In this document: positions 1-6,776 of the stretch, one piece after another
How positions within the stretch are numbered: position 1 is the first letter of the stretch
Layout: each line of letters opens with the position of its first letter
Source of the DNA: an uncultured Fenollaria sp.
GTDB lineage: Bacteria; Bacillota; Clostridia; Tissierellales; Peptoniphilaceae
Assembly (NCBI RefSeq): GCF_946221515.1
Contig: NZ_CAMJVK010000020.1
Coordinates: 1-26,672, forward strand
Reading direction: 5' to 3'
Length of the DNA: 26,672 bases
Position numbers and translations under genes: made by a program
Notes under the pieces: model-generated
Databases searched by the model: none
What the model was told of the DNA's origin: nothing
What the model saw: the letters and a program-made list of their open reading frames with translations, nothing else

Positions 1-1
1 G

Positions 2-292
2 GTTGATGTTTTGGAAAGACAGGTTAGAAAGTACAAAACTAAGCTTCAAAACAGATACCAAAAGAACGAGTCGATTAGGTTTGAAAATGTTAAGCCTATG
101 GATGAGCCGGATGAGGCTAAGCTTGTAAAGAACAAGAAATTTAAGGTGGTACCTATGTCTTCTGACGAGGCTATCCTTCAAATGGAACTACTTAGACACA
201 ATTTCTTCGTATACCAAAACGCTAAAACTGAAGCCATCAACGTAGTATACAAGAGAAAGGACGGCAACTACGGCCTTATTGAAGTTGAATAA
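2..292 (+). CDS. hpf: Ribosome hibernation promoting factor, long form (3' end only)
   Basis: The reading frame is open from the first bases of the window, so the 5' end lies outside; 96 codons and a TAA stop are visible. The last ~55 residues match the C-terminal domain of long-form HPF/RaiA: a basic KNKKFKVVPM stretch, then EAILQMELLRHNFFVY, INVVYKRKDG and NYGLIE at the end. In the known family this domain dimerises and joins two 70S ribosomes into inactive 100S particles in stationary phase, while the N-terminal domain (outside the window) binds the 30S decoding region. The charged segment before it (YKTKLQNRYQK) fits the variable linker. A TTG at 11 is an internal codon, not a start. The stop is one base before the ATG of the peptidase gene, so the two are probably co-transcribed. 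Confidence 0.93.
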   Translation, partial: VDVLERQVRKYKTKLQNRYQKNESIRFENVKPMDEPDEAKLVKNKKFKVVPMSSDEAILQMELLRHNFFVYQNAKTEAINVVYKRKDGNYGLIEVE

Positions 293-293
293 A

Positions 294-2255
294 ATGAATA
301 TTAATATAGATGATTTTAAATTGAACAAACCCATATCCTCGGTGAAGATTTCGCCGGATGGTCGTCACAAGGTTTTCACTGTGACTGACGTGGATATGGC
401 GGCGAATGAGTACAAACATTCATTTTACATGCTTGATGAAAATGATTCTTTGAAGAGACTGTCTACTAATGACGTCTCTTCTACTTATGCTGTGGACAAT
501 GGCGGGGTCATTTTCGCAAAGTCTGATGAAAAGAGGAAGTATGCGTCTATCGTTTACCGTCTAAGCTTCAGTGGCGGTGAGAGGGAGGAACTATTTAGGC
601 TAAACTACCCGATACATGGTATTCGCATCATGGATGAGGAAAGGCTGATCCTCTCTATCAGCAATTCTGAAAAGATCAGGCACTTTAAGGACATGGATCA
701 AGAGACTTACGAGAAAAAGGCAGCTGAAATTAAGGAGGAGGATGACTACACTATATATGACGAAATTCCATTCTACCTTAACGGCGCTGGCTACATCAAC
801 AAGATCCGTACTTCGCTTGCAACATACAATATGACGAGCGGCGCGCTTAAGATTATTACTGATGACTTTACTAGTGTATCGAGCTACGACATAGCCTCTG
901 ACAAGTCTGAAATTGTCTACGCTTCTGAGTCTTACACTGACAAGGCACCTTCAAAGAGCCAGCTTTATGTTTATAGTTTTGCTGATGATAAGTCTGTGAA
1001 ACTTGATTATGGTATGGGTCTTAGCTATTATGGACCTAAGTTTGCAGATGGCGATGTTTTTGTCTTCGCGACTGATCAAGAGGCTCATGGAATGAATCAA
1101 AATATAAAGGTCTACCTAATTGATAAGAGCAAGGAAAATATTAAGTGTATTAATAATGACTTCGATATGTCTTTGGGTTCATCTGTGGGCAGCGACCTTC
1201 GTTATGGCGGCGGCTACTCATTTAGGGTGATGAAGGACAAGCTTTACTTTATATCAACCCTTCCGAATAGCGCAGACATCTTCGCCATTGACAAGGCGGG
1301 TAAATTGGAAAGGCTAAGTAAAGTAGTCGGCTCAGTTGACGAGTTTGACGCCTGTGATAATGGCGCTATCTACGCTATAGGCATGCTAGACTACAATTTA
1401 CAAGAAGTATATAAATTTGAAGAAGGTAAATTTAAGAAAGTGACTGCCATAAACGAGGCTTTGCAAAAGACTTGGGGCGCTGAAAAATATGACAAGATCA
1501 CTTTTAAGAATGACGAGATTGATTTTGAAGGTTTTGTGATTAAGCCGGACGGATACAAGCCGGGCAAGAAATACCCTGCGATACTTGAGATTCACGGCGG
1601 TCCAAAGACTGTTACTGGCGAGGTTTTATACCACGAGTACCTTTACTTTGCGAAGCTTGGTTACTTTGTCTTCTTCACTAATCCGAGGGGCTCGGACGGC
1701 CGCGGCAATGATTTTATGAATATTAGAGGCAAGTACGGCACTATCGACTACGACGATTTGATGAAGTTCACTGACTGTGTTTTGGAAAAGTACGAGGACA
1801 TCGACAGAGATAGCGTTCACGTGACTGGCGGCAGCTACGGCGGCTTCATGACTAACTGGATCATCGGTCATACCAACAGATTTAAGTCGGCTGCGTCGCA
1901 ACGCTCTATATCGAACTGGCTAAGCTTTTTCGGTGTATCGGATATAGGCTACTATTTCGCGACTGATCAAAATTTGGCGGAGCCATTCACATCGAGCGAA
2001 GCGCTATGGGAACGCTCTCCACTAAAATACGCGAGCGAGGTCAAGACGCCGACATTATTCATCCACTCGGACGAGGACTTCAGATGCCCACTAGAGCAAG
2101 GCGTACAAATGTTTACAGCGCTTAAGTACTTCGGAGTCGACTCGAAGATAGTTATCTTCCACGGCGAAAACCACGAGCTAAGCCGCTCTGGCAAGCCAAA
2201 GCACAGACAAAGAAGACTTGACGAGATAATCACATGGATTAAAAAGAGATCATAA
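294..2255 (+). CDS. S9-family serine peptidase (acylaminoacyl/prolyl oligopeptidase type)
   Basis: A 653-aa protein with an N-terminal beta-propeller-like half (to about residue 400) and a C-terminal alpha/beta-hydrolase domain. The catalytic triad can be placed: Ser514 in GGSYGGF, Asp595 in HSDEDFRCP and His627 in HGENHELSRSG. The oxyanion-region motif EIHGGPKT and the NPRGSDGRG segment are also present. This is the S9C/dipeptidyl-peptidase-5-like layout; such enzymes cleave short peptides, often after N-terminal trimming. No signal peptide is visible, so it is probably cytoplasmic. ATG at 294 is preferred over an in-frame TTG at 279 inside hpf. Neither has a good ribosome binding site, and the ATG lies one base after the hpf stop, which suggests translational coupling. 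Its substrate cannot be read from the sequence. Confidence 0.9.
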   Translation: MNINIDDFKLNKPISSVKISPDGRHKVFTVTDVDMAANEYKHSFYMLDENDSLKRLSTNDVSSTYAVDNGGVIFAKSDEKRKYASIVYRLSFSGGEREELFRLNYPIHGIRIMDEERLILSISNSEKIRHFKDMDQETYEKKAAEIKEEDDYTIYDEIPFYLNGAGYINKIRTSLATYNMTSGALKIITDDFTSVSSYDIASDKSEIVYASESYTDKAPSKSQLYVYSFADDKSVKLDYGMGLSYYGPKFADGDVFVFATDQEAHGMNQNIKVYLIDKSKENIKCINNDFDMSLGSSVGSDLRYGGGYSFRVMKDKLYFISTLPNSADIFAIDKAGKLERLSKVVGSVDEFDACDNGAIYAIGMLDYNLQEVYKFEEGKFKKVTAINEALQKTWGAEKYDKITFKNDEIDFEGFVIKPDGYKPGKKYPAILEIHGGPKTVTGEVLYHEYLYFAKLGYFVFFTNPRGSDGRGNDFMNIRGKYGTIDYDDLMKFTDCVLEKYEDIDRDSVHVTGGSYGGFMTNWIIGHTNRFKSAASQRSISNWLSFFGVSDIGYYFATDQNLAEPFTSSEALWERSPLKYASEVKTPTLFIHSDEDFRCPLEQGVQMFTALKYFGVDSKIVIFHGENHELSRSGKPKHRQRRLDEIITWIKKRS

Positions 2256-2260
2256 TATAG

Positions 2261-2293
2261 AAAAGCCTGGTTACTTTTGTAACTAGGCTTTTT
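2261..2293. terminator. Intrinsic terminator, probably bidirectional
   Basis: A 12-bp stem with one G:T pair (AAGCCTGGTTAC with GTAACTAGGCTT) and a TTTT loop, followed by a T-run. The same stem on the minus strand is also followed by a short T-run (AAAA at 2261-2264 on the plus strand), so it can end both the peptidase transcript and the converging ClbS-like gene. Confidence 0.85.
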
Positions 2294-2305
2294 GCTTGGA
2301 TATGT

Positions 2306-2824
2306 TTATAGAGCAAGCTTTTTCCACTTGCGGATTTTCGTTCTAAATGTGCCAAATGGAGCGACCGTATTTACGTGAATAAACTTGTAAACTTCCCATG
2401 TAGCTGTTTTTGTTGCACCATCAGCCCACTTTCTCATATGAGGCTTAAATAATTCATCATCGCTTAATGAGTCAATCATTTCACATATGGCAGCAACATT
2501 GTCAATTAGCTTATCTTTTAGTTCACTAAGAGATAGACTTGCATACGTATCAGTAAAGTATTGGTATAGTTTGCCGAGCTCATTCCATTTGAATTTATCT
2601 GATGGAGTTTTTGCTTCAATGCCATTTCTTTCATCACGCTCCCATTGTAATAAGAGAGATGTCCATCCGAGCTGATAGGCAAGGTTCTCAGCAGGCGTTC
2701 TATCTACTTCATCTACTCGTGTATCCTTTAGATTTTCTGGAATATTTTCAAATTCAGCGATGTATTTTTCAAAGCTTTTATTGATTTCTGATTTTAATTC
2801 TTCTTTGTTTTGATAAGTTCTCAT
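2306..2824 (-). CDS. ClbS/DfsB-family four-helix bundle protein
   Basis: A 172-aa protein that matches the ClbS/DfsB (DUF1706) family over its full length: TPAENLAYQLGWTSLLLQWE, TPSDKFKWNELGKLYQ, a middle segment ending LSDDELF, then FIHVNTVAPFGTFRTKIRKWKKL at the C-terminus. ClbS of colibactin-producing E. coli is a cyclopropane hydrolase that protects the producer from its own genotoxin. Most family members elsewhere have no known substrate, so the function here is open. The ATG at 2824 is chosen because AAGGAAG sits just upstream; an upstream in-frame ATG at 2878 adds 18 residues that do not look conserved. It lies 67 bp downstream of a Bro-N remnant on the same strand. No polyketide genotoxin genes are present in the window. 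Confidence 0.88.
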   Translation of the reverse strand: MRTYQNKEELKSEINKSFEKYIAEFENIPENLKDTRVDEVDRTPAENLAYQLGWTSLLLQWERDERNGIEAKTPSDKFKWNELGKLYQYFTDTYASLSLSELKDKLIDNVAAICEMIDSLSDDELFKPHMRKWADGATKTATWEVYKFIHVNTVAPFGTFRTKIRKWKKLAL

Positions 2825-2872
2825 TTTTTCTTCCTTATTATTATAATATTGACAAGACGTTTCTTCAGTTTG

Positions 2873-2885
2873 TGACAATTTGTCA
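2873..2885. promoter_or_regulatory. Perfect 6-1-6 palindrome upstream of the ClbS-like gene
   Basis: TGACAA-T-TTGTCA is a perfect inverted repeat in the short gap between the Bro-N remnant and the ClbS-like gene. A further TTGACAA half-site lies at 2849-2855. This is the size and form of an operator for a dimeric repressor, but no such regulator is encoded next to it. The role is inferred only. Confidence 0.4.
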
Positions 2886-2891
2886 TGAACT

Positions 2892-3119
2892 TTATATTTT
2901 CCCGTCAGCAGCTTCCATTTTCAACTGGATACAATTTGTAGCCAGTTCATTTCCTTCATTTTTTAGCCTTGTCTTCAAAACGCTCCAATATTTTCTTGGA
3001 TTATCACTTTCTGTAAGTACACCTAAAATATCAATAATAGAAAAGTACCACTCTTCTTTTTCATTATCCCATGCTGAACGTATTTGTCTTCCTTCAAATA
3101 ATTTAATTTCGTTATCCAT
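2892..3119 (-). pseudogene. Bro-N domain protein, N-terminal remnant
   Basis: 75 codons from an ATG with GAGGTG four bases upstream, ending at TAA after ADGKI. The residues (FEGRQIRSAWDNEKEEWYFS, IIDILGVL, NPRKYWSVLKTRL, QLKMEAADGK) match the start of Bro-N/DinD-like proteins. In those proteins this domain normally continues after DGK with a longer segment and a second domain. No continuation is found in any frame in the 67 bases before the next gene, so I read this as a truncated relic, probably left by a deletion that joined it to the ClbS-like gene. Bro-N domains are common in phage antirepressors and in chromosomal proteins of unknown role. The intact start and ribosome binding site mean a short protein could still be made. 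Confidence 0.75.
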
Positions 3120-3167
3120 TTTACACCTCAATAGTATCTTTTAAAATAAATTCATATCTATATCTAT

Positions 3168-3173
3168 ATTATA
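3168..3173 (-). promoter_or_regulatory. Possible -10 box for the Bro-N/ClbS-like pair
   Basis: TATAAT on the minus strand about 50 bases upstream of the Bro-N start, in very AT-rich DNA. The matching -35 region is weak, so the call rests on the -10 box and the position only. Confidence 0.4.
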
Positions 3174-3242
3174 TCATATTTTGAGGTTTAAAAGATTTAA
3201 AACATTTACAATATTTCCATAGATAAAAAACGAATTTTGTAG

Positions 3243-3248
3243 TATAAT
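3243..3248 (+). promoter_or_regulatory. Possible -10 box for the TRIC channel gene
   Basis: TATAAT on the plus strand 21 bases before the GTG start, with AGGAGGAG in between. No clear -35 is visible at the right distance. The short leader fits a transcription start around 3255. Confidence 0.45.
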
Positions 3249-3269
3249 CATTAGAGGAGGAGATTCTGG

Positions 3270-3953
3270 GTGAATTACGAAAAATTTTACTACATAGCAG
3301 AAATCATCGGTACCGTCGCCTTTGCCTCTTCGGGCACGCTTGTCGCCATCAGAAAGGGCATGGACGTCTTTGGCATCGTGGTTCTTGCGATAATCACAGC
3401 GATTGGGGGCGGTGTCATTCGTGACATCACCCTAGGTATCACGCCGCCCATGGCATTTAGAGACAACACATACACGGTAGTTGCCATCATTACTGCGCTC
3501 GTTTTGATACTATTTTTGTCGAAAAAAATCAAATTTTTAAGATTAAATACAGTTAACAGAAACTTTATGATTAAATACACACAAGTCGCGTCAGTGCTCG
3601 ACGCCATCGGCCTTGGCCTGTTCACAGTCAGCGGCGTAAGCGTCGCCATGGTCAGAGGCTACTCGAACAACGCCTTTTTGATGATCTTCGTCGGTGTCAT
3701 CACCGGTTGCGGCGGGGGAGTCTTGAGAGACCTTCTTTCAGACACCATCCCGATTATATTCACGAAAAACACCATTTACGCAGTTGCCTCGCTTTTGGGC
3801 GCAGTCGTGTTTATAGTTTTGAGACCATATGGAGCGAACTTCTCCTTTCTTATGGGCGCCCTAACCACAGTTGTTATCAGGCTTCTGTCGATGAAGTACA
3901 GGTGGAGTCTGCCGGACGTATCAAGTGACCTTGTCGATGGGGACGACGCTTAA
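3270..3953 (+). CDS. TRIC-type (UPF0126/YicG family) cation channel membrane protein
   Basis: A 227-aa, strongly hydrophobic protein with two homologous halves of about three membrane segments each, the architecture of prokaryotic TRIC channels. Each half carries the family's glycine-rich kink motif: GGGVIRD at residues 46-52 and GGGVLRD at 148-154. Characterised members form symmetric trimers that conduct monovalent cations, mostly K+. The start is GTG at 3270, with a strong AGGAGGAG seven bases upstream. It stands alone: divergent from the Bro-N/ClbS-like pair and closed by its own terminator. Confidence 0.92.
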   Translation: MNYEKFYYIAEIIGTVAFASSGTLVAIRKGMDVFGIVVLAIITAIGGGVIRDITLGITPPMAFRDNTYTVVAIITALVLILFLSKKIKFLRLNTVNRNFMIKYTQVASVLDAIGLGLFTVSGVSVAMVRGYSNNAFLMIFVGVITGCGGGVLRDLLSDTIPIIFTKNTIYAVASLLGAVVFIVLRPYGANFSFLMGALTTVVIRLLSMKYRWSLPDVSSDLVDGDDA

Positions 3954-3980
3954 GAGAATTTTATACAGATTTTACTTTAG

Positions 3981-4013
3981 AAAGCTTTGTTTATGCACGA
4001 ACAAGGCTTTTTT
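3981..4013 (+). terminator. Intrinsic terminator of the TRIC gene
   Basis: AAGCTTTGTT pairs with AACAAGGCTT (one G:T pair) around a short loop, followed by six T residues. It lies 28 bases after the TRIC stop codon. Confidence 0.88.
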
Positions 4014-4034
4014 CTATGCGAATGTCTGAGCCAC

Positions 4035-4181
4035 TGTGTACAAAACTGTGGATAAGTCTGTGGATAGATTATAAATCACAAGAAAATAGCTTTGTCAAGT
4101 GCTATTTTTGTGAAAATTGCCTGTGGATAATGTGGATAAGCTTGTGTATAAATGTAAAATAGCGATTTGCAGTGTGGATAT
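4035..4181 (+). other. Cluster of seven DnaA-box-like motifs
   Basis: Three exact TGTGGATAA motifs (complement TTATCCACA, the DnaA-box consensus) lie at 4047-4055, 4122-4130 and 4131-4139; the last two are directly adjacent. One-mismatch versions lie at 4059-4067, 4143-4151 and 4173-4181, and a weaker TGTGTACAA at 4035-4043. All point the same way. A hairpin (AAAATAGC 4083-4090 with GCTATTTT 4101-4108) separates the two groups. From about 4182 to 4313 the DNA is very AT-rich, like a duplex-unwinding region, although it also carries the promoter of the next gene. No dnaA, dnaN or rpmH is adjacent. It could be a DnaA-titrating or regulatory cluster, or less likely a replication origin. No gene is seen from 3954 to 4330. 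Confidence 0.75.
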
Positions 4182-4266
4182 CTATGTTAGTAAGTGAATT
4201 ATTAAATTTTTTAAATATTTGTAAGCTTAGTATTAAAAATATTTATAAGGAATAAGACTATTTCCA

Positions 4267-4295
4267 TTGCTTTTATATTTCTTTAGTAGTATAAT
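4267..4295 (+). promoter_or_regulatory. Promoter of the secreted repeat protein
   Basis: TTGCTT, 17 bases, then TATAAT, about 35 bases before the ATG. It lies inside the AT-rich tract next to the DnaA-box cluster, so DnaA binding could influence it. Confidence 0.6.
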
Positions 4296-4330
4296 AAAGT
4301 TAATAAATCTATTTAAGGAGGAATTATATT

Positions 4331-5872
4331 ATGAAGAAGAAAATTTCACTGTTATTAGCAATACTTATGCTTGTAACATTAATCCCAACAGCATTTGCTG
4401 AATCAAAGACAGTAGATGCAGTTAAAAACACTAAAAAGGTGACACTTGACGGAGAAGAAGTCATGGTCGGTGCATACGACGTAGAGGGCTACAACTACTT
4501 AAAGCTTAGAGACGTAGCAGCAATACTTAACGGCAAAAAATGCCAATTCGATGTAGGATATGACAAGCCAACAAAATTAATAAGCATTGAATTAGCTAAG
4601 GCTTATGAAAAAGTTGAAGGCGATTTAGCTGAAATTAAAGATGAAAAAGCAAAAGCCATTATCCGCGTGATTAAAATACTTGTTAATGGCGAAGAAAAAG
4701 AAGTAAAGACCGCTTTAATTAACGAAAATAACTACATGCAACTAAGAGACCTTGGCTCACTAGTAGGACTAGATGTTAAATATGACGCAGCCAATAAAGT
4801 TATCATGCTAAAGAGCGATGCTGAAGAAAAAGAAGAAGCTCCTCGTTATGTAATGATTAAGTCTAAGCTTTATAAAGATACAGGCGAAATCAACAAGAAT
4901 ATGACTTGTGGAACTATGGATGGAAAGATATTAACAACTGTTGATGCTAAAGAAATGCCTAAAAAAGATAATGAATCAAACTTTGGTATTGGATATGAAT
5001 ATCAAATTGGCGGCGAAGATGGCAGCATAACAGTAGAGATTGATGACAAGTGCTTAATTTTTAAAGAAGTAAAAGAAGAAGAAAAGACTGAAGATAAAAA
5101 AGATGAAAAGAAAGAAGAAAAGAAGGAAGAAGCTAGTGAAAAAAATATAAAAGTGCTTAAGACTGATAATTTTGATGAGCTTGAAACTACTAAATTAGAT
5201 GCTATAATCAAGCTTCATGATATGTTTGCAGCTTATACTAAAGATGATTACATTGTTGGAGGGAATGCGATTTTAGATGCAATACCATTCTCTGAATATA
5301 TGATTACTTTAAAGAACATGGCTAAGCTAGTTGGTACTGATATTTACTTAGAAGATCGTACAGTTAGTAAGAGAATAGAAGAAATTGATGGCAAAAAATA
5401 TTATGTTGCTGAGATTAAATATGCTAATGGCTCTTCTATCATACAAAAATTACCTTTTGAACAAGATGGCGATAATGTCACTATGGCAACTACTGCTGGG
5501 ATTATGGCTTTAATTGCTAAAGATTATGAAAAAGATTCTATATTAAAGAAGGGATCAGAATTTATCACTACTAAAGTAAAAGCTTTCCATGACGCTTTAT
5601 GTGACAAGAATTATAAGGCGGCTGCTGAAGCGCTTAATGATTTAAACTTTAAAGCTGATGAAGAAAATGTTAAGAAGACAGCTGAACTAAGACTTAAAAA
5701 TGCAAAAGAGCTTGGCGAAGAAGTTTTTGCAAAGGATTATGATTTTACATTCAAAGAATATGAAACTGGTGTTGTATGTAAATTTAAATATAAGAATGGA
5801 GCAAGCTTTGAAGTATACATTGGTGATCAATTCTCTGGTTTAGGAACTTTTGTTTTACCAAAAGAACAATAG
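4331..5872 (+). CDS. Secreted protein with copper-amine-oxidase-N-type repeats
   Basis: 513 aa with a clear signal peptide (MKKK, a hydrophobic run, cleavage probably after PTAFA near residue 23). Two repeats follow that resemble the copper amine oxidase N-terminal domain found in many Firmicute surface proteins: about residues 36-92 (VTLDGEEVMV...YNYLKLRDVAAIL) and 115-160 (ILVNGEEKEV...NYMQLRDLGSLVGL). A Lys/Glu-rich low-complexity linker runs from about 245 to 275, followed by a C-terminal region I do not recognise. No LPXTG motif, lipobox or C-terminal membrane anchor is visible. The repeats are probably structural and do not imply amine oxidase activity. AAGGAGGA ten bases before the ATG supports the start. 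The gene is a single unit with its own promoter and terminator. Confidence 0.82.
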   Translation: MKKKISLLLAILMLVTLIPTAFAESKTVDAVKNTKKVTLDGEEVMVGAYDVEGYNYLKLRDVAAILNGKKCQFDVGYDKPTKLISIELAKAYEKVEGDLAEIKDEKAKAIIRVIKILVNGEEKEVKTALINENNYMQLRDLGSLVGLDVKYDAANKVIMLKSDAEEKEEAPRYVMIKSKLYKDTGEINKNMTCGTMDGKILTTVDAKEMPKKDNESNFGIGYEYQIGGEDGSITVEIDDKCLIFKEVKEEEKTEDKKDEKKEEKKEEASEKNIKVLKTDNFDELETTKLDAIIKLHDMFAAYTKDDYIVGGNAILDAIPFSEYMITLKNMAKLVGTDIYLEDRTVSKRIEEIDGKKYYVAEIKYANGSSIIQKLPFEQDGDNVTMATTAGIMALIAKDYEKDSILKKGSEFITTKVKAFHDALCDKNYKAAAEALNDLNFKADEENVKKTAELRLKNAKELGEEVFAKDYDFTFKEYETGVVCKFKYKNGASFEVYIGDQFSGLGTFVLPKEQ

Positions 5873-5900
5873 TTGATAGTATTAATTAATCAAAAAAATT

Positions 5901-5923
5901 GGGAGCGAAAAGCTCCCTTTTTT
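5901..5923. terminator. Intrinsic terminator, bidirectional
   Basis: GGGAGC-GAAAA-GCTCCC followed by six T residues on the plus strand, and preceded by seven A residues, which form a T-run on the minus strand. It lies between two converging genes and can serve both. Confidence 0.88.
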
Positions 5924-5934
5924 AATGCTATATA

Positions 5935-6555
5935 TTAATTTATCCAAGTCTCTTCCATATCCCCAACCACTTCAAAAAAGTCATCGTTCGGATAAACTAT
6001 ATGCTTAATCCACTCTTCCTTGATCTGCCAAAGATTTGCCTGAACGACAAACTCGCTTCTATCTGTAATCTCGAAGATTCTCTCCCAGCTAGCGACAATT
6101 GTCTCTCTTATATCGTCATACATCTCATCATATTTCCTATCAAATATATTAAAGCTGTGGTCTATGCCGCGCGCCTTGAGCTCTTTTTCAAAGCGTTTCG
6201 CGTCGTCCGCATCAAGTGGCACGTACTGATTATTTAATACGAGGTCCCACTTAGATCCATCGAAGTAGATGACTTCGCTCTTCGGCACTGTCATCGCATA
6301 AACGACTTCTTTGTGAATGGGCTTGAGACAGTTCTCTTTCGAGACGCTGCACCAAATTGGGTAGCTGATCTCGTCTGGCTTAGCGACTATTTGCGAAGCC
6401 ATCTTCACGAAGTAATCATATTTTTCTAAGAAAAAGTCTGATATGTCTTTCATATGTAGGCTCACATAGAGTCTTTTATTTTGTATGACGCCTTTATTTT
6501 TTAGCTCGTATATGCTATTCTCATGTTGTCTTGTGTAAAGATTAACGTATTCCAT
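5935..6555 (-). CDS. DUF3841 family protein
   Basis: A 206-aa soluble protein beginning MEYVNLYTRQHENSIYEL, with YPIWCSVSKEN, a VPKSEVIYFDGSKWDLVLNN segment and YVPLDADD, in the order typical of the DUF3841 family. No catalytic motif or membrane segment is visible and the family has no established function. ATG at 6555 is preferred because AGGTGA lies five bases upstream; a GTG at 6564 would overlap that site. It diverges from the hut operon and shares a 103-bp intergenic region with the hut leader ORF, but nothing in its sequence links it to histidine metabolism. Confidence 0.8.
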   Translation of the reverse strand: MEYVNLYTRQHENSIYELKNKGVIQNKRLYVSLHMKDISDFFLEKYDYFVKMASQIVAKPDEISYPIWCSVSKENCLKPIHKEVVYAMTVPKSEVIYFDGSKWDLVLNNQYVPLDADDAKRFEKELKARGIDHSFNIFDRKYDEMYDDIRETIVASWERIFEITDRSEFVVQANLWQIKEEWIKHIVYPNDDFFEVVGDMEETWIN

Positions 6556-6578
6556 GTTTATCACCTAAGTATTTATAC

Positions 6579-6596
6579 CCAATATTTCGAATTTGG
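6579..6596. promoter_or_regulatory. Palindrome upstream of the hut promoter
   Basis: CCAATATTTCGAATTTGG is an imperfect palindrome with a TTCGAA core and CCAA/TTGG-like ends. It ends 11 bases before the -35 box of the hut promoter, a usual place for an activator site, and lies close to the start of the divergent DUF3841 gene. Binding by any regulator is inference. Confidence 0.4.
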
Positions 6597-6607
6597 AATT
6601 TTTATCC

Positions 6608-6636
6608 TTGACTATAAATAATTTCTATGATATAAT
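6608..6636 (+). promoter_or_regulatory. Strong promoter of the hut operon
   Basis: TTGACT, exactly 17 bases, then TATAAT. Transcription would start near 6643, a few bases before the ribosome binding site of the leader ORF, giving a leader of about 95 nt up to the terminator at 6714-6738. Confidence 0.88.
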
Positions 6637-6658
6637 ACTTAAGGATGAGGTGAGAGGT

Positions 6659-6712
6659 ATGATGTACATACATTTTAATTTTATTGCTCACAATTTTAAT
6701 AATAATAGATAA
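6659..6712 (+). CDS. Putative 17-aa hut leader peptide
   Basis: A short ORF, MMYIHFNFIAHNFNNNR then TAA, with GAGGTG six bases before the first ATG. It starts about 16 bases after the predicted transcription start and ends one base before the terminator stem at 6714. It contains two His codons and a run of three Asn codons. An ORF with a ribosome site in this position, ahead of an intrinsic terminator and an amino-acid catabolic operon, is the layout of a translation-controlled attenuator. A ribosome held near the stop would cover the 5' arm of the terminator. AT-rich DNA easily yields Asn/Phe/Ile codons, so composition alone proves little. It could also be untranslated. Confidence 0.55.
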   Translation: MMYIHFNFIAHNFNNNR

Positions 6713-6713
6713 G

Positions 6714-6738
6714 AGGAACGCCACGTGCGTTCCTTTTT
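6714..6738 (+). terminator. Intrinsic terminator/attenuator ahead of hutH
   Basis: AGGAACGC-CACGT-GCGTTCCT followed by a T-run: an 8-bp perfect GC-containing stem. It lies between the strong hut promoter and hutH, with no second good promoter visible before hutH, so read-through must be needed for hut expression. A small palindrome, TACTAA-C-TTAGTA (6751-6763), lies between it and the hutH ribosome binding site. Confidence 0.88.
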
Positions 6739-6776
6739 ACTTTATCAGAGTACTAACTTAGTAAAAGGAGGATATT

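Noticed and set aside
1398..2233. Long open frames on the minus strand inside the S9 peptidase gene
   Set aside because: They lie opposite a clear, well-conserved gene, have no ribosome sites and resemble no known protein.
2840..2845. TATAAT on the minus strand as promoter of the ClbS-like gene
   Set aside because: It would place the transcription start at or inside the ribosome binding site, and no -35 box is visible.
4083..4108. Hairpin AAAATAGC/GCTATTTT as an additional terminator
   Set aside because: A strong terminator already lies at 3981-4013, the stem is AT-rich and the T-run is short; it is more likely part of the DnaA-box region.
4035..4330. Main chromosomal origin (oriC)
   Set aside because: No dnaA, dnaN or rpmH alongside, and no switch in gene direction. 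Kept only as a DnaA-box cluster; genome-wide skew would decide.
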